Positions 7,136-15,955 of a DNA stretch of 64,000 bases are shown one piece after another; the first letter of the stretch is position 1, and the number at the start of each line of letters is the position of its first letter. The notes below the pieces were generated by a model. It was not told where the DNA came from and did not search any database. It saw only the letters and a program-made list of their open reading frames with translations. Source of the DNA: Paracoccaceae bacterium. GTDB taxonomy: Bacteria > Pseudomonadota > Alphaproteobacteria > Rhodobacterales > Rhodobacteraceae. The position numbers and the translations under genes were made by a program. Location of the stretch: the NCBI GenBank assembly GCA_014762635.1, contig JABURR010000094.1:124001-188000 (forward strand). The letters are read 5' to 3'.

Positions 7136-8662
7136 ATGTCCGTGCCCGCCCTCCAGCTTTCCGACGACCAGGCCGAAGCCTATGACCGAGTGACCGAAAT
7201 GTTGCGCGGTGCCGGCGTCGATCTGGACGAAGGCATGCTGACCCCCCGCGCCGATGGCAAGGAGCAGGTGCTTGCCCTGATCGGCAAGGCCGGATCGGGC
7301 AAGACCATGCTGCTGGCCCAGCTTTACGAAGCTTTGGACGAGGCCGGGGTCGAGGTCGTCTCGGGCGATTACGAAAGCCGCAAGCGGCGCGAAAGGCGCA
7401 CGCTGGCGATCCTTGCCCCCACCAACAAGGCGGCCAGCGTCCTGCGCAACCGCGGGGTGCCTGCCACCACGATCCACCGCATCCTCTACACCCCGGTCTA
7501 CGATCCGGAATACGAGAAGATTGCCGAATGGCTCGCCGGGAACGGCGACCGCCCCGAGGTGGAAGGACTGACCGATCAGGCGCTCGACCGGGCCTATGCC
7601 TTTTTCCAGACCGTGAAGTCGATCCCCGGCGCGCTGGCGGCGGCGGGGCTGAGGGGCTCGGACTTCATCACCGGCTGGAAACGCCGGGAGGAACCGCTCG
7701 ACATCGGCTTCGTGGACGAGGCCTCGATGCTCGACGCGCGTCAGTTCGATGACCTGAAAGAGATATTCCCGACGCTGCTACTGTTCGGCGACCCAGCGCA
7801 GCTTGCCCCGGTGAACCAGTCGGGCAAGATGGTCTTCGACGACATGCCCGAACAGCGCAAACTCATCCTGCACCGGGTCCACCGCCAGCAGGACGACAAC
7901 CCGATCCTCGATCTTGCCCATGCGCTGGGCGACGACTCCCTCAGTTTCGAAACCTTCGAACGCATGGTCGAAGACGCCGCCCAGCGCGATGATCGGGTCG
8001 TTGTGGCGCCACGGGTCGAGGCCGACCTGATGGCAAGATCGCCGGTCTTGGTCTGGCGCAACGCCACGCGGATCCGGCTGATCCACGCCTTCCGCGCCGC
8101 CTATGGTGCGCCCTCGGATGCGCTCCTGCCCGGCGAACCGCTCATCTGCGACGGCATCGAACTGCCGCTCAAGCATCGCAAGAAACGCATCGACCTGGAG
8201 GCACGCGGCCTGATCAAGGGCGCGCAGGTGGTCTACCTCGGCCCCGGGCGCAAGCCGGGCTTCTCGCGCCTGCACGTGGTCGGATCAGACGATCCACAGG
8301 TCAGCGCAGCCTCGATCGTGAAGATCGAGATGCCCGACGAGGAAGAGCCTTTCATTCCCTTCGCCGCCCATATGGGCGCGACCTTTTTGCATGGCGCGGC
8401 GGTCACGATCCACAAGGCCCAGGGCAGCCAGTGGCCTCAGGTGCAGGTCTTCGCCCCCGATATCTGGGCCGCCTCCCGCACCGGGCGGATGGAGGCGGGG
8501 ATCCCACTGTGGAAACGACTCACCTACGTGGCGATTACCCGGGCCGAACACCGGCTTTACTGGGTCACCCGGGCGCGGTTGGCACGGCCCCAAGGACCGC
8601 TGGACACGAGCGATCTTGCGGCGCCTGCCACCCCGCTGGAACTGACCGGAGACGACACATGA
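7136..8662 (+). CDS. RecD-like superfamily 1 DNA helicase / ATPase
   Basis: 508 residues. Walker A GKAGSGKT at 50-57; motif Ia-like APTNKAA near 95-101; Walker B FVDEASMLD near 190-198; motif III GDPAQLAPV near 219-227; motif V/VI VTIHKAQGSQ and YVAITRAEHRL near the C-terminus. This is the architecture of a compact RecD/Pif1-like SF1 helicase lacking RecBCD partners in this window. The role is probably in DNA repair or replication restart, but the substrate is unknown. It lies 41 bp after luxI on the same strand and overlaps the next gene by 4 bp (ATGA), so it may be co-transcribed with luxI by read-through. Confidence 0.85.
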   Translation: MSVPALQLSDDQAEAYDRVTEMLRGAGVDLDEGMLTPRADGKEQVLALIGKAGSGKTMLLAQLYEALDEAGVEVVSGDYESRKRRERRTLAILAPTNKAASVLRNRGVPATTIHRILYTPVYDPEYEKIAEWLAGNGDRPEVEGLTDQALDRAYAFFQTVKSIPGALAAAGLRGSDFITGWKRREEPLDIGFVDEASMLDARQFDDLKEIFPTLLLFGDPAQLAPVNQSGKMVFDDMPEQRKLILHRVHRQQDDNPILDLAHALGDDSLSFETFERMVEDAAQRDDRVVVAPRVEADLMARSPVLVWRNATRIRLIHAFRAAYGAPSDALLPGEPLICDGIELPLKHRKKRIDLEARGLIKGAQVVYLGPGRKPGFSRLHVVGSDDPQVSAASIVKIEMPDEEEPFIPFAAHMGATFLHGAAVTIHKAQGSQWPQVQVFAPDIWAASRTGRMEAGIPLWKRLTYVAITRAEHRLYWVTRARLARPQGPLDTSDLAAPATPLELTGDDT

Positions 8663-9396
8663 CCAAGACCATCCTGATCACCGGCGCCAGCTCCGGCATC
8701 GGCCGCGCCACCGCGGATCTGTTCCTTGAAAAGGGCTGGACCGTGGGCCTGATGGCCCGACGCGTCGAAAAGCTGGAAGAGGTTGCCGCAGACCGGCCCA
8801 ACGCGATCGTGCTGCCCGGTGACGTCACCAGCGTCGAGGATGTGGATTCGGCCTTCGACGATTTCACCGCCAAGGCGGGGCGGTTCGACGCGATCTTCAA
8901 CAACGCGGGCATGTTCGGCCCGCAGACAACCATCGACGAGGTCTCGCCCGAGGATTGGCGCCAGGTGGTGGAGGTGAACCTGACGGGGATGTTCCTGTGT
9001 GCCCGCGCCGCCTTTGCCCGGATGCGGCGGCAAGAGCCGCAGGGCGGGCGGATCATCAACAACGGCTCGATTTCCGCCCAGACCCCGCGCCCGGGCTCGG
9101 TCTGCTACACGGCGACGAAACACGCGGTGACCGGCCTGACCAAGACCATCAGCCTCGATGGGCGGGCCTTCGACATCGCTTGCGGCCAGATCGACATCGG
9201 CAACGCCCGCACCGAACTGGTGGACGAGTTGATCGAACGCGCCCGCGCCGCCGACCCCGACGGCCCGGAACCCGCCACCATGGACGTGCGCCACGCCGCC
9301 GAGGCGGTGCTGCACATGGCCGAACTGCCGCTCTCGGCCAACGTGCAGTTCATGACGGTGATGGCAACGAAAATGCCCTTCATCGGACGCGGGTGA
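8659..9396 (+). CDS. Short-chain dehydrogenase/reductase
   Basis: 245 residues, classical SDR: cofactor motif TGASSGIG at 8-15, NNAG at 81-84, catalytic Ser137 (or Ser139), Tyr150 and Lys154 in the YTATK motif. The substrate cannot be deduced. Arg35-Arg36 after the second strand (LMARR) favour NADP(H). The ATG overlaps the helicase stop by 4 bp, so the two genes are translationally coupled. Length matches the family. Confidence 0.9.
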   Translation: MTKTILITGASSGIGRATADLFLEKGWTVGLMARRVEKLEEVAADRPNAIVLPGDVTSVEDVDSAFDDFTAKAGRFDAIFNNAGMFGPQTTIDEVSPEDWRQVVEVNLTGMFLCARAAFARMRRQEPQGGRIINNGSISAQTPRPGSVCYTATKHAVTGLTKTISLDGRAFDIACGQIDIGNARTELVDELIERARAADPDGPEPATMDVRHAAEAVLHMAELPLSANVQFMTVMATKMPFIGRG

Positions 9397-9908
9397 GGGA
9401 GGTGGGAGCCTGACCCGTTTGCGAACTGAAAGAGTGTGGTTGCGGTTAGAAAGGCTCAACCGCCCCCTGAAATAAAGGACTCATCCAAGCTTACGGTCAG
9501 CCTGTCGATTGGGCCAACGTGCTCGCCTTCACAAGAACGAAGCATGTCAAAATCATTATGGTACGTGGCAAATCACAGTTCCGGGCATCGAACCCCGTAG
9601 AAGCCGATCTCGTAGGCAAGACCCAGTGCAGTCAGATTGGTGATAAGCCCCGAAGCTGTCTCGACCAATATTTCGATCCCACTGTAGAGAACCCGATAAT
9701 TTCTTCCAACAAACAAGTCCATGTCGGCGCAAAGACCTGCTTCATTGAACCTGACTATGAAGTCCGTTTAGCCAATTTCTTCAAAACGGGCACCCGAGGT
9801 TATCGGGCCACACCTCTTGAACGGGACAAGGTGAAACGAAGTCATCGTGGGATAAAGTCCGATAGAAGTCCGATAATTTTCCGATTTGGAGTTCGGGTGT
9901 GTCGGAGG
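9397..9908. other. A+T-richer intergenic patch with a possible small ORF
   Basis: 512 bp between convergent genes (SDR on plus, cobO on minus), visibly lower in GC than its flanks, with few long open frames. It contains three TCCGAT words in close succession (about 9858-9884: TCCGATA, TCCGATA, TCCGATT). A 49-codon minus-strand ORF is listed separately. It may be a degraded gene or mobile-element remnant; no transposase motif, terminal repeats or target duplication were recognised. Confidence 0.4.
9573..9722 (-). CDS. Possible 49-residue ORF or gene remnant
   Basis: Starts at ATG 9722 and ends at TGA 9573; the frame is open 14 codons further upstream to a TAA. Product begins MDLFVGRNYRVLYSGIEIL, with amino-acid content that looks protein-like (alternating hydrophobic positions), unlike the other frames here. 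No family recognised and only a weak AGCAGG-like ribosome site. Could be the C-terminal remnant of a larger decayed gene. Confidence 0.25.
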   Translation of the reverse strand: MDLFVGRNYRVLYSGIEILVETASGLITNLTALGLAYEIGFYGVRCPEL

Positions 9909-10517
9909 TCAGAATTCCACGCCGATCTGCGCCTTGATGCCCGAGCGGAACGGGTGTTTCACCAGCTCCATTTCGGTGACCAGGTCGGCGATCTCGATCA
10001 GCTCGTCCTTCGCGTTGCGCCCGGTCAGGACGACGTGGGTCATGGGCGGTTTTTCCTCGGACAGGAAGCGGGTCACCTCGGCGATATCGAGGTAGTCGTA
10101 GCGCAGGGCGATGTTGATCTCATCGAGCAGGACCATCCGGTTTTTCTCGTCCCGGATCAATTCCTTGGCCTTTTCCCAGGCGGCCTGGGCCATCTCGGTG
10201 TCGCGGGTCTTGTCCTGGGTTTCCCAGGTGAAGCCCTCGCCCATGGTGTGGAAGCTGCAGATGTCGGTGAACCGGTCCAGGATCAGGTCGCGCTCGCCGG
10301 TGGACATGCCGCCCTTGATGAACTGAACCACCGCGCAGGGCATGCCGTGAGCGATGCAGCGGAAGATCATCCCGAACGCGGCCGAGCTCTTGCCCTTGCC
10401 CTTGCCGGTATGGACGATGATCAGCCCTTTTTCATCGGTTTTCGTCGCCATGATCTTGTCGCGCGCGGCCTTTTTCTTGGCCATCTTCTGAGCGTGGCGG
10501 TCGGCATCGTCGGTCAT
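9909..10517 (-). CDS. cobO: Cob(I)yrinic acid a,c-diamide adenosyltransferase
   Basis: 202 residues. P-loop HTGKGKGKSSAAFG at about 36-49 and the CobO-typical VVQFIKGG, GEGFTWETQ and LLDEINIALRY blocks. Attaches the adenosyl group from ATP to the reduced corrinoid, producing adenosylcobyrinic acid a,c-diamide in cobalamin synthesis. It stands apart from the other cob genes here, 39 bp upstream of no other cob gene, with lrgB behind it on the same strand. AdoCbl made with it would serve the ethylmalonyl-CoA mutase at the left end. Confidence 0.95.
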   Translation of the reverse strand: MTDDADRHAQKMAKKKAARDKIMATKTDEKGLIIVHTGKGKGKSSAAFGMIFRCIAHGMPCAVVQFIKGGMSTGERDLILDRFTDICSFHTMGEGFTWETQDKTRDTEMAQAAWEKAKELIRDEKNRMVLLDEINIALRYDYLDIAEVTRFLSEEKPPMTHVVLTGRNAKDELIEIADLVTEMELVKHPFRSGIKAQIGVEF

Positions 10518-10556
10518 GGAATTTCCCTTGTTTTCATGGGTTCTGGCCGCGTTCTA

Positions 10557-11273
10557 TCAGAGGAACCAGCCAATCACCACGGGGGCAAGCAGCGCAGTCA
10601 GCAGTGCGTTCAGCCCCATTCCGATCCCGGCGAAGGCGCCGGCGGTCTCGTTCACCTGGAAGGCCCGCGCGGTGCCGATCCCGTGGCTGGCGACCCCCAC
10701 CGCGAAGCCCCGCGCGCGCCAGTCGGGGATACGCATCAGGTTCAGAAGCGGTGTCGCGATCACCGCCCCGGTGATCCCGGTCAGGATCACCAGCACCGCC
10801 GTCAGTGTGGGCGAGCCGCCGATCGCCTCGGAAATCCCCAGCGCCACGGGCGCGGTGGCGGATTTGGGCGCCAGAGACAGCAGCGTCTCGCCCCGCACGC
10901 CCAGCGCCCAGGCAATGCCGATGGCCGAGAGGATCGCCGTGAGCGAGCCCGCAAAAAGCGCCGCCAGCATCGGGATCGCCGTCGCCCGCACCCGCGCGAG
11001 GTTGCTGTAGAGCGGTACCGCCAGCGCCACGGTCGCAGGGCCCAGCATGAAATGGACGAATTGCGCGCCCTCGAAATAGGTGCCGTAGGGCGTGCCCGTG
11101 ACCCAGAGCAACCCGGCCAGAATCACCACCGCGATCAGCACCGGGTTCACGATCGGCAGCCGTCCCGAGGCGCGGAACGCCGCGTCGCCGATGGCATAGG
11201 CGACCAGCGTCGCGGTGAGCCAGAGCAGTGGCTCCTGCGAGAGGTATGTCCAGATTTCCGCGAATTCAGGCAT
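10557..11273 (-). CDS. lrgB: LrgB/CidB-family membrane protein
   Basis: 238 residues, mostly hydrophobic, with about six to seven membrane segments. The LrgB signature ASHGIGTARA..NETAGAFAG is present near 192-213. Family proteins act with LrgA; they were first described as antiholin-like modulators of murein hydrolase export, and later members transport small organic acids (plant PLGG1 moves glycolate and glycerate). Overlaps lrgA by 8 bp, so the two are one operon. Confidence 0.88.
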   Translation of the reverse strand: MPEFAEIWTYLSQEPLLWLTATLVAYAIGDAAFRASGRLPIVNPVLIAVVILAGLLWVTGTPYGTYFEGAQFVHFMLGPATVALAVPLYSNLARVRATAIPMLAALFAGSLTAILSAIGIAWALGVRGETLLSLAPKSATAPVALGISEAIGGSPTLTAVLVILTGITGAVIATPLLNLMRIPDWRARGFAVGVASHGIGTARAFQVNETAGAFAGIGMGLNALLTALLAPVVIGWFL

Positions 11274-11619
11274 CGGGCGTCCCCATCAGCCGGGCCAGCC
11301 CGACGAAGGTCAGAACGCCAACGATGATCGCCAGCGCCGTTGAGCCGACGATGGCCAGCAGGATTGGCAGGCCGTCGCTTCCCAGCCGCTCCAGGTGCCC
11401 AACGACGCCAACGCCCGCGGGCACGAACAGTAGCGACAGATGCGATAGAAGCCCCTGCGCCGTGGGCCGGATCGACGCCGCCGCCTTCGGGGCGGACACA
11501 AGGAACACGAGGAAATAGGCCATGCCAAGCACCGGGCCGGGAACGGTCAGGTCCAACGCGCGGGACGTGACCTCACCGGCAAGCTGGAACAGCAGGAAAA
11601 TGGAGACATGAACGATCAC
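11266..11619 (-). CDS. lrgA: LrgA/CidA-family membrane protein
   Basis: 117 residues from a GTG at 11619, chosen because an AGGGAGGG ribosome site lies about 10 bp before it; the frame stays open to a GTG at 11646, but that would put the ribosome site inside the gene. Four predicted membrane segments; LTVPGPVLGMAYFL is the family motif (VPG.. ..G) near residues 22-35. Works with LrgB as a small-molecule or holin-like complex in the inner membrane. Its upstream region holds the strong hairpin at 11877-11915, over 250 bp away. Confidence 0.85.
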   Translation of the reverse strand: MIVHVSIFLLFQLAGEVTSRALDLTVPGPVLGMAYFLVFLVSAPKAAASIRPTAQGLLSHLSLLFVPAGVGVVGHLERLGSDGLPILLAIVGSTALAIIVGVLTFVGLARLMGTPDA

Positions 11620-11972
11620 GGGGCGTGGCCCTCCCTTTGTTTGCACGATGTTACGCGCTTCGGGATCGCAGGCAAGGCGAAGAGAGTGTCCGGGTGGTGT
11701 CAGAATTTCGTGACAAATCGCCCGAAAATTATGCTATTCTGGAGATCCCTAGTGCGTATCGATGTCCTTGTTACGCCCTGCGCCGGGGTCACCTCACGGA
11801 TTTCGGCGCGGGGTTTTGTAAATGTAGCGAGTGATCCCTGGAGTCTTGAAGCCGTGCAGATTCTCCTGTGCGAAGGCCCGGGATCCCGAATGTTGGGGGC
11901 AGTCGGGATCCCGGGCATCCGCCGGACGGCGCAATCACCAAATGTTAAGTTCGAATTCGCCAAGATCGGCGG
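11620..11972. other. Divergent spacer between lrgA and a small lipoprotein gene
   Basis: 353 bp. A 40-bp A+T-rich stretch at 11700-11745 includes GTGACA (11710-11715) and TATTCT (11735-11740), 19 bp apart, a poor promoter match for the plus strand. The main structure is the palindromic hairpin at 11877-11915, 57 bp before the lipoprotein start. Open frames through the region show no protein-like signal. Confidence 0.4.
11877..11915. repeat. Double palindrome forming a perfect 13-bp hairpin
   Basis: CCCGGGATCCCGA (11877-11889) and TCGGGATCCCGGG (11903-11915) are exact inverted repeats with a 13-nt loop. Each arm itself contains the 10-bp palindrome CGGGATCCCG, so the element is also a direct repeat of that palindrome spaced 25-26 bp apart. 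No T-tract follows on either side, so a factor-independent terminator is unlikely; two operator copies or a structured RNA are alternatives. Confidence 0.6.
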
Positions 11973-12275
11973 ATGAAACATTTGTTCCCTCTCCTCCTTC
12001 TGGCGCTGGTCTTGCCGGGTTGCGACAGCCCCAGCCCGGCCTTCATGGGCGCGGCACCTACACGGGTTACGGTCGGCGGGATGGAGTTCCGGGTTTTCGC
12101 CAAGGGCAACCGGGCCGAGGTTCACCGCGTCTCGCGTCAATGGAAGCCTGCGAAGGCCGAGGTCTTCGCACGCGGTGCCATCGCCGCCGAACTTGCCACC
12201 GGATGCCGCGTGGTTCCGAATTCCATCGGCGGGGACGAGGCGATCGTGACGCTGAAGCTCGATTGCGAGGGCTAG
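11973..12275 (+). CDS. Small secreted lipoprotein, unknown function
   Basis: 100 residues. Signal peptide MKHLFPLLLLALVLPG with a lipobox ending at Cys17 (LPGC), so it should be lipid-modified and anchored to a membrane facing the periplasm. The mature part is about 84 residues, starting with Pro/Ser-rich linker and a compact strand-rich domain (TVGGMEFRVF, AEVHRVS, EAIVTLKLDC). A Cys pair (positions about 78 and 98) could form a disulfide. No family recognised. Tail-to-tail with the next gene (4-bp overlap). Confidence 0.75.
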   Translation: MKHLFPLLLLALVLPGCDSPSPAFMGAAPTRVTVGGMEFRVFAKGNRAEVHRVSRQWKPAKAEVFARGAIAAELATGCRVVPNSIGGDEAIVTLKLDCEG

Positions 12276-12631
12276 TCGCCCTTCGTCAGGAGGCGGCGGA
12301 AGGCGCGACGGAGAAGGTCCAGTTCGGCGCGAAGCAAATCCACCTCGGCGCGGAGGTCCGCGTGATCGCCGGTCTCGGCAGTCAGGGTGAAATGGCCGAG
12401 GATCTGCCCTGAGCGGGTATCGCGAAGGATGAAGACCTGAACCCCGTCGCCGAGACGCTCCATGGGCACCTGGATCGAAAGCGTCCACTCACCGCTGGAT
12501 GCGTCAGAAACCTCCGCGCCCGAAATCGGCTCACCGTCGTGAAGCACCTCGACATCGGTACGGGGACCGGTGAAACGCCCCGTCCACACCCCCGCCTGCA
12601 ACCGCCCGTCGATCAGTTTCGCTTCGCTCAT
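12272..12631 (-). CDS. Hypothetical protein with C-terminal coiled coil
   Basis: 119 residues. The first 80 residues are strand-rich (VWTGRFTGPRTDVEVLHDG, EWTLSIQVPMERL, VQVFILRDT) and end in HFTLTAE; residues 88-115 form a Leu-heptad helix (LRAEVDLLRAELDLLRRAF). No export signal. It lies 7 bp after the DUF6478-like gene on the same strand and is probably co-transcribed with it. I do not recognise a family. Confidence 0.7.
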   Translation of the reverse strand: MSEAKLIDGRLQAGVWTGRFTGPRTDVEVLHDGEPISGAEVSDASSGEWTLSIQVPMERLGDGVQVFILRDTRSGQILGHFTLTAETGDHADLRAEVDLLRAELDLLRRAFRRLLTKGD

Positions 12632-12638
12632 CTTTGCC

Positions 12639-13376
12639 TCACAGGTCGGCGCGCGGGCGGCGCGACAGGGTCACGTCCCGAAGGGTGATCCGATTCAGGG
12701 CCGGGTTCTCGAAGATCAGATCCACCCAGGCGCGCGAGATCTGACCCTCCTGGAAACCTTCGTGGGCCAGGTCGAAATCGACCTCCGCCGGAAGGCCCCT
12801 AACGGGAAACTCGCGCAGGATCGTCTTTGTATCGGGTCCGGTGCGCAGGTTCAGCCGGGCATACGCCCGAATATCGCGCTCGGCTTCGCAGGATGGCGCC
12901 ACGCGCAGAACATGATGCGGGGAAAGGCCAAGGATACCGGCGTCGGGAACGGCGATTGCCAGCGACAGGTAGCTGCCCTCGAAGCCAAGAACCTCCAGCG
13001 CGAGACCGTGGCGCGAGACCGAGTCCCGACCGGTGTTGCGGCACTGACGCAGGGAAAACTCGGCCAGCGTGCAATCGTGGAACACCGACACCTCTGGCGA
13101 GAGCGTAGCCCCGCTTTCCGGAGACGCCAGGCCGGACAGCTCCAGCGCCCTGTCAAAAACCGGCGGGCGCCAGGCCCAATCCGCATGCAACGGCGCGGTG
13201 ACAGGCGCAGGGGGGAGCCCCGCCTTGATCCGGCGTCGGGCGGCCGCGATCTCTCGTTCGGCCTCACGCGCGGCGCGGCGCTCGCCTCGAAGCACCTCGG
13301 CGGGCTCTGTGCCTGACAGGCGGCGCCAGCGGCGCAGGGTCCGGCGGTAGGCAAGTCGGTCAAGAAGCGACGGCAT
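12639..13376 (-). CDS. DUF6478-like protein
   Basis: 245 residues from ATG 13376 (MPSLLDRLAYRRTLRRWRR). The N-terminus is strongly basic and helical (about residues 1-50); the remainder is a strand-rich domain with RHGLALEVLGFEGSYLSLAI and PHHVLRVAP. I recall this pattern from a family of unknown function found in Rhodobacteraceae (DUF6478), from memory only. The reading frame extends to 13430 but the longer start lacks a ribosome site. The function is unknown; basic helix plus beta domain might indicate nucleic-acid or membrane-surface binding. Confidence 0.65.
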   Translation of the reverse strand: MPSLLDRLAYRRTLRRWRRLSGTEPAEVLRGERRAAREAEREIAAARRRIKAGLPPAPVTAPLHADWAWRPPVFDRALELSGLASPESGATLSPEVSVFHDCTLAEFSLRQCRNTGRDSVSRHGLALEVLGFEGSYLSLAIAVPDAGILGLSPHHVLRVAPSCEAERDIRAYARLNLRTGPDTKTILREFPVRGLPAEVDFDLAHEGFQEGQISRAWVDLIFENPALNRITLRDVTLSRRPRADL

Positions 13377-13466
13377 CGCTCGGGCTATCCTGCGATTGGT
13401 GCGGGGTTTCCGGGAATCATAGCAGCCCAACGCGTATAGGCCAGCGCCAAGCCGGGTTGGAACGGA

Positions 13467-14102
13467 TCAGCGGTTCCTTGCTTCGACCTGGCGGACGAAA
13501 GCATCCAAGGTCCTGAGGCCGGTATCCGGCGACATCGGACGTTCCGCGAAGGGCACCACCGAAACGGTGACGATCCGGCCCTCGATGGCCAGAAAGGCGC
13601 GCCAATAGGCGGGGCTGACGTCAGGCAACGGATCGGGGCTGGTGTCGCGTGCATGGAGATAGAGCGCATCGCCCTCGGGCCGAGCCCAGATGATCTGAAC
13701 CGTGCCCGGATCCCCCGAGCGGCTGAGCGCGCGGCGCCCGTCCTCGGTTTGCAGAAATGCCGCAAGGCGCTGGACCGAGTCAGAACTGGACGCGCCCTCG
13801 AACTCCGAGACCGTGGCGGTCAGGATGCCCGGCACCCGGGGGCGGCCCGCGTCGCGGGCGCGCGACAGCGAGGCGCAGCTTCCCAGAAGGACAAAAACAC
13901 CGGCCTCTCCGCTCTCGAGAGAGGCCGTGTCGATGCAATAGCCGAAGGGGCCCGCGATGGTGACACTGTCGTCGGCGACCGAGACTTCCCGCACCGGCTC
14001 GCGCAGGAACAGGGAGCCGCCAAAGGCCGAAGTCACGTCCGGTATTTCCCCGCAGGCCACAAGGGCCAGCGGGGCCAGAAGCGTTATCGGCCAGCGCCGC
14101 AT
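13467..14102 (-). CDS. Putative lipoprotein, unknown function
   Basis: 211 residues. Signal peptide MRRWPITLLAPLALVACG with lipobox LVAC (Cys17). The mature domain contains a Cys pair (about 56 and 75) likely disulfide-bonded in the periplasm and alternates strands and helices; the C-terminal part (YWRAFLAIEGRIVTVSVVPF) looks like a beta sheet core. It directly follows ilvD (4 bp gap) on the same strand, but nothing ties it to branched-chain amino acid synthesis. No family recognised. Confidence 0.75.
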   Translation of the reverse strand: MRRWPITLLAPLALVACGEIPDVTSAFGGSLFLREPVREVSVADDSVTIAGPFGYCIDTASLESGEAGVFVLLGSCASLSRARDAGRPRVPGILTATVSEFEGASSSDSVQRLAAFLQTEDGRRALSRSGDPGTVQIIWARPEGDALYLHARDTSPDPLPDVSPAYWRAFLAIEGRIVTVSVVPFAERPMSPDTGLRTLDAFVRQVEARNR

Positions 14103-14106
14103 CGGA

Positions 14107-15840
14107 TCAGAGATCCGGGTAGACGTGCGTCTCGGCCTTGGCGCCCGGGTGGGTCACGGCGCCAAGCCGGGTGGAGCCCACGAGCTGCGCGTATTTCCAC
14201 AGCGCACCGCTGGCGTAGTTGGTCGGACGCGCGCCGGGCCAGGCTTCCTTGCGCTTGGCCAATTCGTCATCCGACAGGTCGACCGAGATCTCGCCCTTGA
14301 TCGCGTCAATGGTGATCAAGTCGCCATCCTTGAGCAGCGCAATCGGGCCGCCATGGGCGGATTCGGGGCCGACGTGGCCGACGCAGAACCCGCGGGTCGC
14401 GCCCGAGAACCGGCCATCGGTGATCAGCGCCACCTTCTTGCCCATGCCCTGGCCCGAAAGCGCGGCGGTGGTGGCGAGCATCTCGCGCATGCCGGGGCCG
14501 CCTGCGGGGCCCTCGTTGCGGATGACGATCACTTCGCCTTCCTTGTATGCGCGGGCTTTCACGGCGGCGAAGGCATCCTCTTCGCATTCGAAGACGCGGG
14601 CCGGGCCGGTGAAGACCTGCTCGGCCTCGGACATGCCGGCGACCTTCACGATCGCACCTTCCGGGGCCAGGTTGCCCTTGAGGCCGACGACACCGCCGGT
14701 CTTGGTGATGGGCTTCTCCACCGGATAGATCACGCGGCCATCGGCTTCGCGGGTGATCTTGTCCAGTTCCTCGCCCATGGTCGCGCCGGTCACGGTGATG
14801 CAATCCTCGTGCATCAGGCCCGCCTTGCGCAGCTCCTTCATGACGACCGGCACGCCGCCCGCCTCGTAGAGGTCCTTGGCCACGTATTGGCCACCGGGCT
14901 TGAGGTCGACGAAATAGGGCGTGTCGCGGAAGATCTCGCAGACATCGTCCAGATCGAAATCGATCCCGGCTTCGTGGGCGATGGCGGGCAGGTGCAGACC
15001 GGCGTTGGTCGACCCGCCGGTGCAGGCCACAACGCGCGCGGCGTTTTCCAGCGACTTGCGGGTCACGATGTCGCGGGCGCGGATGTTCTTCTCGATCAGG
15101 TCCATCACCGCTTCGCCCGAGGCCTCTGCATACTGGTCGCGGCTTTCGTAAGGTGCAGGCGCGCCCGAGGAGTTGGGCAGCGCGAGGCCGATCGCCTCGG
15201 AAACGCAGGCCATGGTGTTGGCGGTGAACTGGCCGCCACAGGCCCCGGCCGAGGGGCAGGCCACGCGCTCGAGCACGGCAAGCTGTTCGTCCGAATAGTT
15301 GCCCGCTTGGTGCTGGCCAACGGCCTCGAACACGTCCTGGACGGTCACGTCGTGGCCTTCGAGCCGACCCGGAAGGATCGACCCGCCGTAGATGAAGACC
15401 GAGGGCACGTTCAGGCGGACCATCGCCATCATCATGCCCGGCAGCGACTTGTCGCAACCTGCTAGGCCCACGATCGCGTCATAGCAATGTCCGCGCATGG
15501 TCAGTTCGACCGTGTCGGCGATGGCTTCGCGCGACGCGAGCGAGGAGCGCATCCCCTCGTGCCCCATGGCGATGCCATCGGTGACGGTGATGGTGGTGAA
15601 CTCGCGCGGGGTGCCGCTGGCGGCTTTCACGCCCAGCTTCACCGCCTGGGCCTGGCGGTTCAGCGCGATGTTACAGGGGGCGGCTTCGTTCCAGCAGGTG
15701 GCAACGCCGACAAAGGGTTGTGCGATCTCGTCCTCGCTGAGACCCATCGCATAATAGTAAGAGCGATGCGGTGCCCGCGACGGACCTTCGGTCACGTGAC
15801 GGCTGGGCAGTTTGGACTTGTCGAACTTGCGCTTGAGCAT
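14107..15840 (-). CDS. ilvD: Dihydroxy-acid dehydratase
   Basis: 577 residues from ATG 15840 ([19 protein letters not shown]), preceded by GGGAGG; an in-frame extension to 15957 is not protein-like. Iron-sulfur ligand cysteines lie in the motifs [17 protein letters not shown] and [15 protein letters not shown]. Converts 2,3-dihydroxy-isovalerate and 2,3-dihydroxy-3-methylvalerate to the 2-oxo acids, the third step of valine and isoleucine synthesis. Length and motifs match the family. Divergent from the CPBP protease gene. Confidence 0.97.
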   Translation of the reverse strand: MLKRKFDKSKLPSRHVTEGPSRAPHRSYYYAMGLSEDEIAQPFVGVATCWNEAAPCNIALNRQAQAVKLGVKAASGTPREFTTITVTDGIAMGHEGMRSSLASREAIADTVELTMRGHCYDAIVGLAGCDKSLPGMMMAMVRLNVPSVFIYGGSILPGRLEGHDVTVQDVFEAVGQHQAGNYSDEQLAVLERVACPSAGACGGQFTANTMACVSEAIGLALPNSSGAPAPYESRDQYAEASGEAVMDLIEKNIRARDIVTRKSLENAARVVACTGGSTNAGLHLPAIAHEAGIDFDLDDVCEIFRDTPYFVDLKPGGQYVAKDLYEAGGVPVVMKELRKAGLMHEDCITVTGATMGEELDKITREADGRVIYPVEKPITKTGGVVGLKGNLAPEGAIVKVAGMSEAEQVFTGPARVFECEEDAFAAVKARAYKEGEVIVIRNEGPAGGPGMREMLATTAALSGQGMGKKVALITDGRFSGATRGFCVGHVGPESAHGGPIALLKDGDLITIDAIKGEISVDLSDDELAKRKEAWPGARPTNYASGALWKYAQLVGSTRLGAVTHPGAKAETHVYPDL

Positions 15841-15955
15841 TGCGGGCCTCCCTGAAAGTGCAGGCTCTGAAATAGGCGAGCGGCGCTGGCAGCACAAGCA
15901 GCATTGCGTTTTCCAGACCTGGCGCGGTAGCGTTCGGCAAGAGCAGAGGGCAGGC

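Noticed and set aside
9519-11327. 602-codon plus-strand frame across cobO and lrgB
   Set aside because: It runs antisense through two recognised genes; the first part lies in the A+T-rich patch but shows no domain.
11608-11976. 122-codon plus frame between lrgA and the lipoprotein gene
   Set aside because: Crosses the palindromic hairpin and a promoter-like A+T stretch; no ribosome site and no protein-like pattern.
13957-15465. 502-codon frame opposite ilvD
   Set aside because: Shadow of ilvD; all the iron-sulfur motifs lie on the minus strand.
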